DNA from: Pelethousia sp002409725
GTDB lineage: Bacteria; Bacillota; Clostridia; Christensenellales; CAG-138
NCBI GenBank assembly: GCA_937915455.1
Contig: CALDNN010000023.1
Coordinates: forward strand, 1-25,304
Direction of reading: 5' to 3'
Length of the DNA stretch: 25,304 nucleotides
Part shown: positions 22,831 to 25,304 of the stretch, piece by piece
Layout: every line of letters starts with the position of its first letter
How positions within the stretch are numbered: the stretch's first letter is position 1
Translations under genes and position numbers: made by a program
The notes under the pieces: model-generated
Told to the model about the DNA's origin: nothing
The model's input: the letters and a program-made list of their open reading frames with translations, nothing else
Databases searched by the model: none

Positions 22831-24060
22831 TTACAGAATTCCGCTTTTCTCCAGCGCCGCAAGGGACGGCTCGCAGGGTGTGGGCCTGCCCGCAGCCTTC
22901 AGCGCATTCTTGACATCCTTAAGCCCGCTGCCCGTGCTGATGGTGGTTACGGACTCCCCGGGCTTGATGATGCCCTGTGCCACGGCCTGGCGCACGCCCG
23001 CCGTAGCCGTAACGCCCGCGGGTTCGCCAAATACGCCCTCGGTGCGGCCTAACAAGCGCATCACATCCAGAATCTGCTCGTCGCTAACGGCGATCCAAGC
23101 GCCGCCCGAGGCGGATACAGCCCTGAGAGCTTTGCGTGGGTTACGCGGCACACCCACGGCGATGGAATCCGCCAGGGTGTTTTCGTCTGCGGGTATGAGC
23201 TCACGGCCCTCGCGCGCCGCGTCCACAAAGGGGCAGCAACCGGTGGACTGCACGCCCAGAATCTTGGGGATACGCTCGATGAAACCCAATTCATAAAGAT
23301 CGTGGAAGCCGTTATACACGCCGCCGATGGTGCAGCCATCGCCTACGGAGCAGGCCACCCAGTCCGTCGGCTGCCAAGCGAGCTGCTCGGCGATCTCCAG
23401 CGCCACGGTCTTTTTACCCTCGGTGAGGATGGGGTTGATGCCGGCGTTGCGGTTATACCAGCCGTATTTATCGATAGCGGCCTTGCTCAGATCGAAGGTG
23501 GCTTTATAATCCCCTTGCACGGAAACCACCTTGGCCCCGAAAATCATCAGCTGGGCCACCTTGCCCTCCGGCGCGCGGCCGGGTACGAAGATCACCGTTT
23601 TCACCCCCATGCGGGCGGCGTTGCCCGCGCAGGAGGAAGCCGCGTTGCCTGTGGAGGAGCAGGCAATGGTATCGTAGCCCAGCTCCACTGCCTTGGCCAC
23701 GGCCACGCCGCTGGCCCGGTCCTTCAGGGAGGCGGTGGGATTGAGCCCGTCGTCTTTGATATAGAGCTTTATGCCCAGCTCTTCGCCCAGCTTATTGGAG
23801 GGATAAAGCGGCGTCCAGCCGACGCGCAAAAAAGGCGAAAAGTCGCGATCCTTGAGGGGCATCAGCGCTTTGTAGCGCCACATGCTGTTATCCCGGCAGT
23901 TCGCCAGGCCCTCGCGGGAGAGCAGGTGCTTTTTGATATACGCATAATCAAAAATGATATCCAGAATGCCCTTTTCTCCGCAATGGGGACAGGTCATTCG
24001 TTCCGTATAAGGTAGTTCCGCACCGCAGATGGTGCACGTATAGCCCAAAATATGTTGCAT
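22831..24060 (-). CDS. thrC: Threonine synthase
   Basis: This pyridoxal-phosphate enzyme converts O-phospho-homoserine to threonine. The 409-residue product opens with a zinc-ribbon-like knuckle (Cys9, Cys12, Cys24, Cys27: CTICGAE and CPHCGEKG), as in many threonine synthases of bacteria and archaea. The fold-type II core has GWTPLYPSNKLGEELG, Schiff-base Lys113 in LNPTASLKDRAS, SSTGNAASSCAGNAARMG, the phosphate loop SVGDGCTIGGVYNGF and the C-terminal TTISTGSGLKD. Related lyases (threonine dehydratase, diaminopropionate enzymes) are less likely given the zinc knuckle and LNPTASLKDRAS. AAGAGG is seven bases before the ATG. No clear terminator lies before the next promoter, so readthrough into the importer operon is possible. 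Confidence 0.9.
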   Translation of the reverse strand: MQHILGYTCTICGAELPYTERMTCPHCGEKGILDIIFDYAYIKKHLLSREGLANCRDNSMWRYKALMPLKDRDFSPFLRVGWTPLYPSNKLGEELGIKLYIKDDGLNPTASLKDRASGVAVAKAVELGYDTIACSSTGNAASSCAGNAARMGVKTVIFVPGRAPEGKVAQLMIFGAKVVSVQGDYKATFDLSKAAIDKYGWYNRNAGINPILTEGKKTVALEIAEQLAWQPTDWVACSVGDGCTIGGVYNGFHDLYELGFIERIPKILGVQSTGCCPFVDAAREGRELIPADENTLADSIAVGVPRNPRKALRAVSASGGAWIAVSDEQILDVMRLLGRTEGVFGEPAGVTATAGVRQAVAQGIIKPGESVTTISTGSGLKDVKNALKAAGRPTPCEPSLAALEKSGIL

Positions 24061-24118
24061 CTCAAGACCTCTTACAAAAAATTAGCAGTAGACAAAAACT
24101 TTTTGCTGTGTTGGTATC

Positions 24119-24147
24119 ATCATACTATATTAAAACGGATTTGTACA
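24119..24147 (-). promoter_or_regulatory. Predicted thrC promoter
   Basis: On the minus strand TGTACA (24147-24142) and TATGAT (24124-24119) are separated by 17 bp, 58 bp before the thrC start. The -35 matches consensus at four of six positions and is itself a palindrome. Confidence 0.45.
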
Positions 24148-24213
24148 GATATCTAACACAAAAAAGTGGCTTGTTTTTATCAAAAAGAGTCTGTCCGTCA
24201 CATTCATTTCACA

Positions 24214-24242
24214 TTGTGCATTATGTGGAAACATGTTAGAAT
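24214..24242 (+). promoter_or_regulatory. Predicted promoter of the E2-like gene
   Basis: TTGTGC (24214-24219) and TAGAAT (24237-24242) are separated by 17 bp, with a TG extension before the -10 (TGTTAGAAT). It lies 40 bp before the start. Confidence 0.55.
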
Positions 24243-24282
24243 AACCATAAGGAAGCGGAATCTACGGAGGTATCATGTCTTT

Positions 24283-25200
24283 ATGAAGCAATATTTCAAG
24301 TACGGTATTTTCGACCGCTATGACGGCTGGCGCATCCGCAATGTGGACGCCGTGTATAACGTGATCCCCTTTATCATGCGCACCCGCATGGATTCGCAAA
24401 ATTTATTTGAAGAGAATATCTCCCTCGAGCCTGTGGAGGAATTCATTCGCGAGCACCGCGAAGATATGCCGGATCTTTCGTTTATGCACGTGCTGATGGC
24501 GGCCATGGTGCGCATGTTTGCGGAAAAGCCTTATCTCAACCGCTTCGTTGTGTGGAATAAGATCTATGCCCGCAGCCATATCAATATTTCGCTGATGATC
24601 AAGCGTAAGCTCTCCAATGAAGAAACCATGATCAAGCCCGAGTTCGAGCCGGAGGACACCCTCGTCGAGGTGATGAACAAGGTAAACGCCCTGGTGAACG
24701 TGAACATCATGGACGAGGCCAAGAACGGAATGGACGCCCTGGCCCGCTTCTTCGGCTACATCCCCGCCTGGATCATGCGCTTTACCATCTGGTTCATGTT
24801 TAGGCTGGACAGCATCGGCCTCCTACCCAAGGCCATTAACAGGGTAAGCCCCTTCCATTGCAGCGCCTTCCTTACCAATGTAGGTTCGCTGGGCATCGGC
24901 CCCATCTACCACCACCTGTACGAATTCGGCACCTGCTCCATGTTCCTGGCCATGGGCAACAAGCACAAGGTGCGCATGAGCAACCGCGAGGGTGAGCACC
25001 TCGAAAGGCGCTTCATCGGTCTCAAATTCGTCACTGACGAGCGCATTTGCGACGGCCAGTATTACGCCAGCGCCATGAAGCACCTGCGCCGCCTGCTGAA
25101 TAACCCTGCCCTCCTGCTCGAACCGCCCGCCCGCATCCTCATCGACGACGGCGTGCCCAAGGGCAAGCGCATCCTCGCCAATTGCCCCCCTGAAGACTAG
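24283..25200 (+). CDS. E2/CAT-fold acyltransferase-like protein lacking the catalytic His
   Basis: Function unknown. The 305-residue protein resembles the catalytic domain of 2-oxoacid dehydrogenase E2 subunits and chloramphenicol acetyltransferase: LSFMHVLMAAMVRMFAEKPYLN (about 65-86), HINISLMIKR, FHCSAFLTNVGSLGIGPIYHH, and C-terminal FVTDERICDGQYYASAMKHL followed by LLNNPALLLEPP. E2 enzymes have DHRxxDG there; this one has DERICDG, so Glu253 replaces the catalytic His while Asp257-Gly258 remain. There is no lipoyl or subunit-binding domain. A hydrophobic stretch at about 154-182 (YIPAWIMRFTIWFMFRL) looks like a membrane-contacting insertion. GGAGG (24266-24270) is 12 bases before this ATG but four before ATG 24275, which opens a three-codon frame whose TGA overlaps the true start. 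It is monocistronic. Confidence 0.75.
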   Translation: MKQYFKYGIFDRYDGWRIRNVDAVYNVIPFIMRTRMDSQNLFEENISLEPVEEFIREHREDMPDLSFMHVLMAAMVRMFAEKPYLNRFVVWNKIYARSHINISLMIKRKLSNEETMIKPEFEPEDTLVEVMNKVNALVNVNIMDEAKNGMDALARFFGYIPAWIMRFTIWFMFRLDSIGLLPKAINRVSPFHCSAFLTNVGSLGIGPIYHHLYEFGTCSMFLAMGNKHKVRMSNREGEHLERRFIGLKFVTDERICDGQYYASAMKHLRRLLNNPALLLEPPARILIDDGVPKGKRILANCPPED

Positions 25201-25215
25201 CATACCAGCAAAACG

Positions 25216-25247
25216 CAACGGCCCCGCACTTCCATGCGGGGCCGTTG
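25216..25247 (+). terminator. Hairpin terminator of the E2-like gene
   Basis: A 13-bp perfect stem (25216-25228 with 25235-25247) and 6-nt loop lie 15 bases past the stop. There is no T tract directly behind it, but the palindromic repeat with T6 follows within ten bases and can finish termination. Confidence 0.7.
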
Positions 25248-25252
25248 ATCAG

Positions 25253-25304
25253 CGTGTCAAAAAAGTGGCTATAGCCACTTTTTTGAGTTTACAGGGTTTG
25301 CTTG
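25253..25304 (+). repeat. Dispersed palindromic repeat, right-end copy
   Basis: A 30-bp perfect palindrome (25257-25286) with A6/T6 arms is followed by a flank ending GGGTTTGCTTG at the window edge. It is identical over 50 bp to the reverse complement of the left end, and the flank continues into hairpins in the internal copy at 12541. The palindrome should work as a bidirectional terminator. Confidence 0.85.

Noticed and set aside
24158..24172. ACAAAAAAGTGGCTT resembling half of the dispersed palindrome
   Set aside because: Only one arm is present, the region is AT-rich, and a 13-15 bp match could arise by chance; no flank matches.

Overview
The window reads as a GC-rich (roughly 60%) Gram-positive, Clostridia-type anaerobe, possibly a gut member of the Christensenellales/Oscillospirales kind. 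That placement is inference from gene content: a selenocysteine-containing SelD, an NfnAB electron-bifurcating transhydrogenase, BMP-type and polar-amino-acid ABC importers with lipoprotein receptors, and strong AAGGAGG ribosome sites with sigma-70-type promoters at 17-18 bp spacing. No rRNA, tRNA, CRISPR array, insertion sequence, prophage or integrase was seen.

Layout. 1-1256: end of an upstream unit, then selD, whose active-site selenocysteine is an in-frame TGA at 208-210, so the gene really starts at 157. 1309-2219: an unusual membrane protein with a sigma-region-2-like head. 2235-5728 (minus): a heterodimeric ABC exporter with one degenerate ATP site. 5813-7431: xdhC-like molybdoenzyme maturation gene and a dUTPase-family gene. 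7423-9971 (minus): polar amino acid ABC importer (receptor, permease, ATPase) with a possible phased-repeat operator. 10121-12540: nfnA-nfnB. 12541-12770: a dispersed repeat and hairpin array. 12772-14019 (minus): a lipoprotein serpin. 14079-14591: coiled-coil/zinc-ribbon protein. 14651-16870: serC-serA, serine biosynthesis. 16884-17551: divergent HTH regulator and small DUF6809-like protein around nested dyads. 17576-22798 (minus): BMP-family nucleoside-type importer of four genes. 22831-24147 (minus): threonine synthase. 24214-25247: an E2/CAT-fold acyltransferase-like protein whose catalytic His is Glu.

How genes may work together. SelD makes selenophosphate for selenocysteine synthesis and, in some Clostridia, for Se-dependent molybdenum hydroxylases; the XdhC-family gene 4.6 kb away fits that theme, but no hydroxylase is visible. 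NfnAB couples ferredoxin, NADH and NADPH pools; serC-serA and thrC supply serine and threonine. Both importer operons have the receptor gene first and a strong intercistronic hairpin directly after it, a layout that usually raises receptor yield over membrane subunits.

Both ends of the window lie in outward-facing copies of the same repeat (50 bp identical), and a diverged third copy sits at 12.54 kb, so the window is probably a contig broken at a dispersed repeat. The best leads are that repeat/hairpin family, the sigma-like membrane protein, the serpin, the His-to-Glu acyltransferase-like protein and the SelD recoding. I saw no clear multi-gene defence or other wholly new system.
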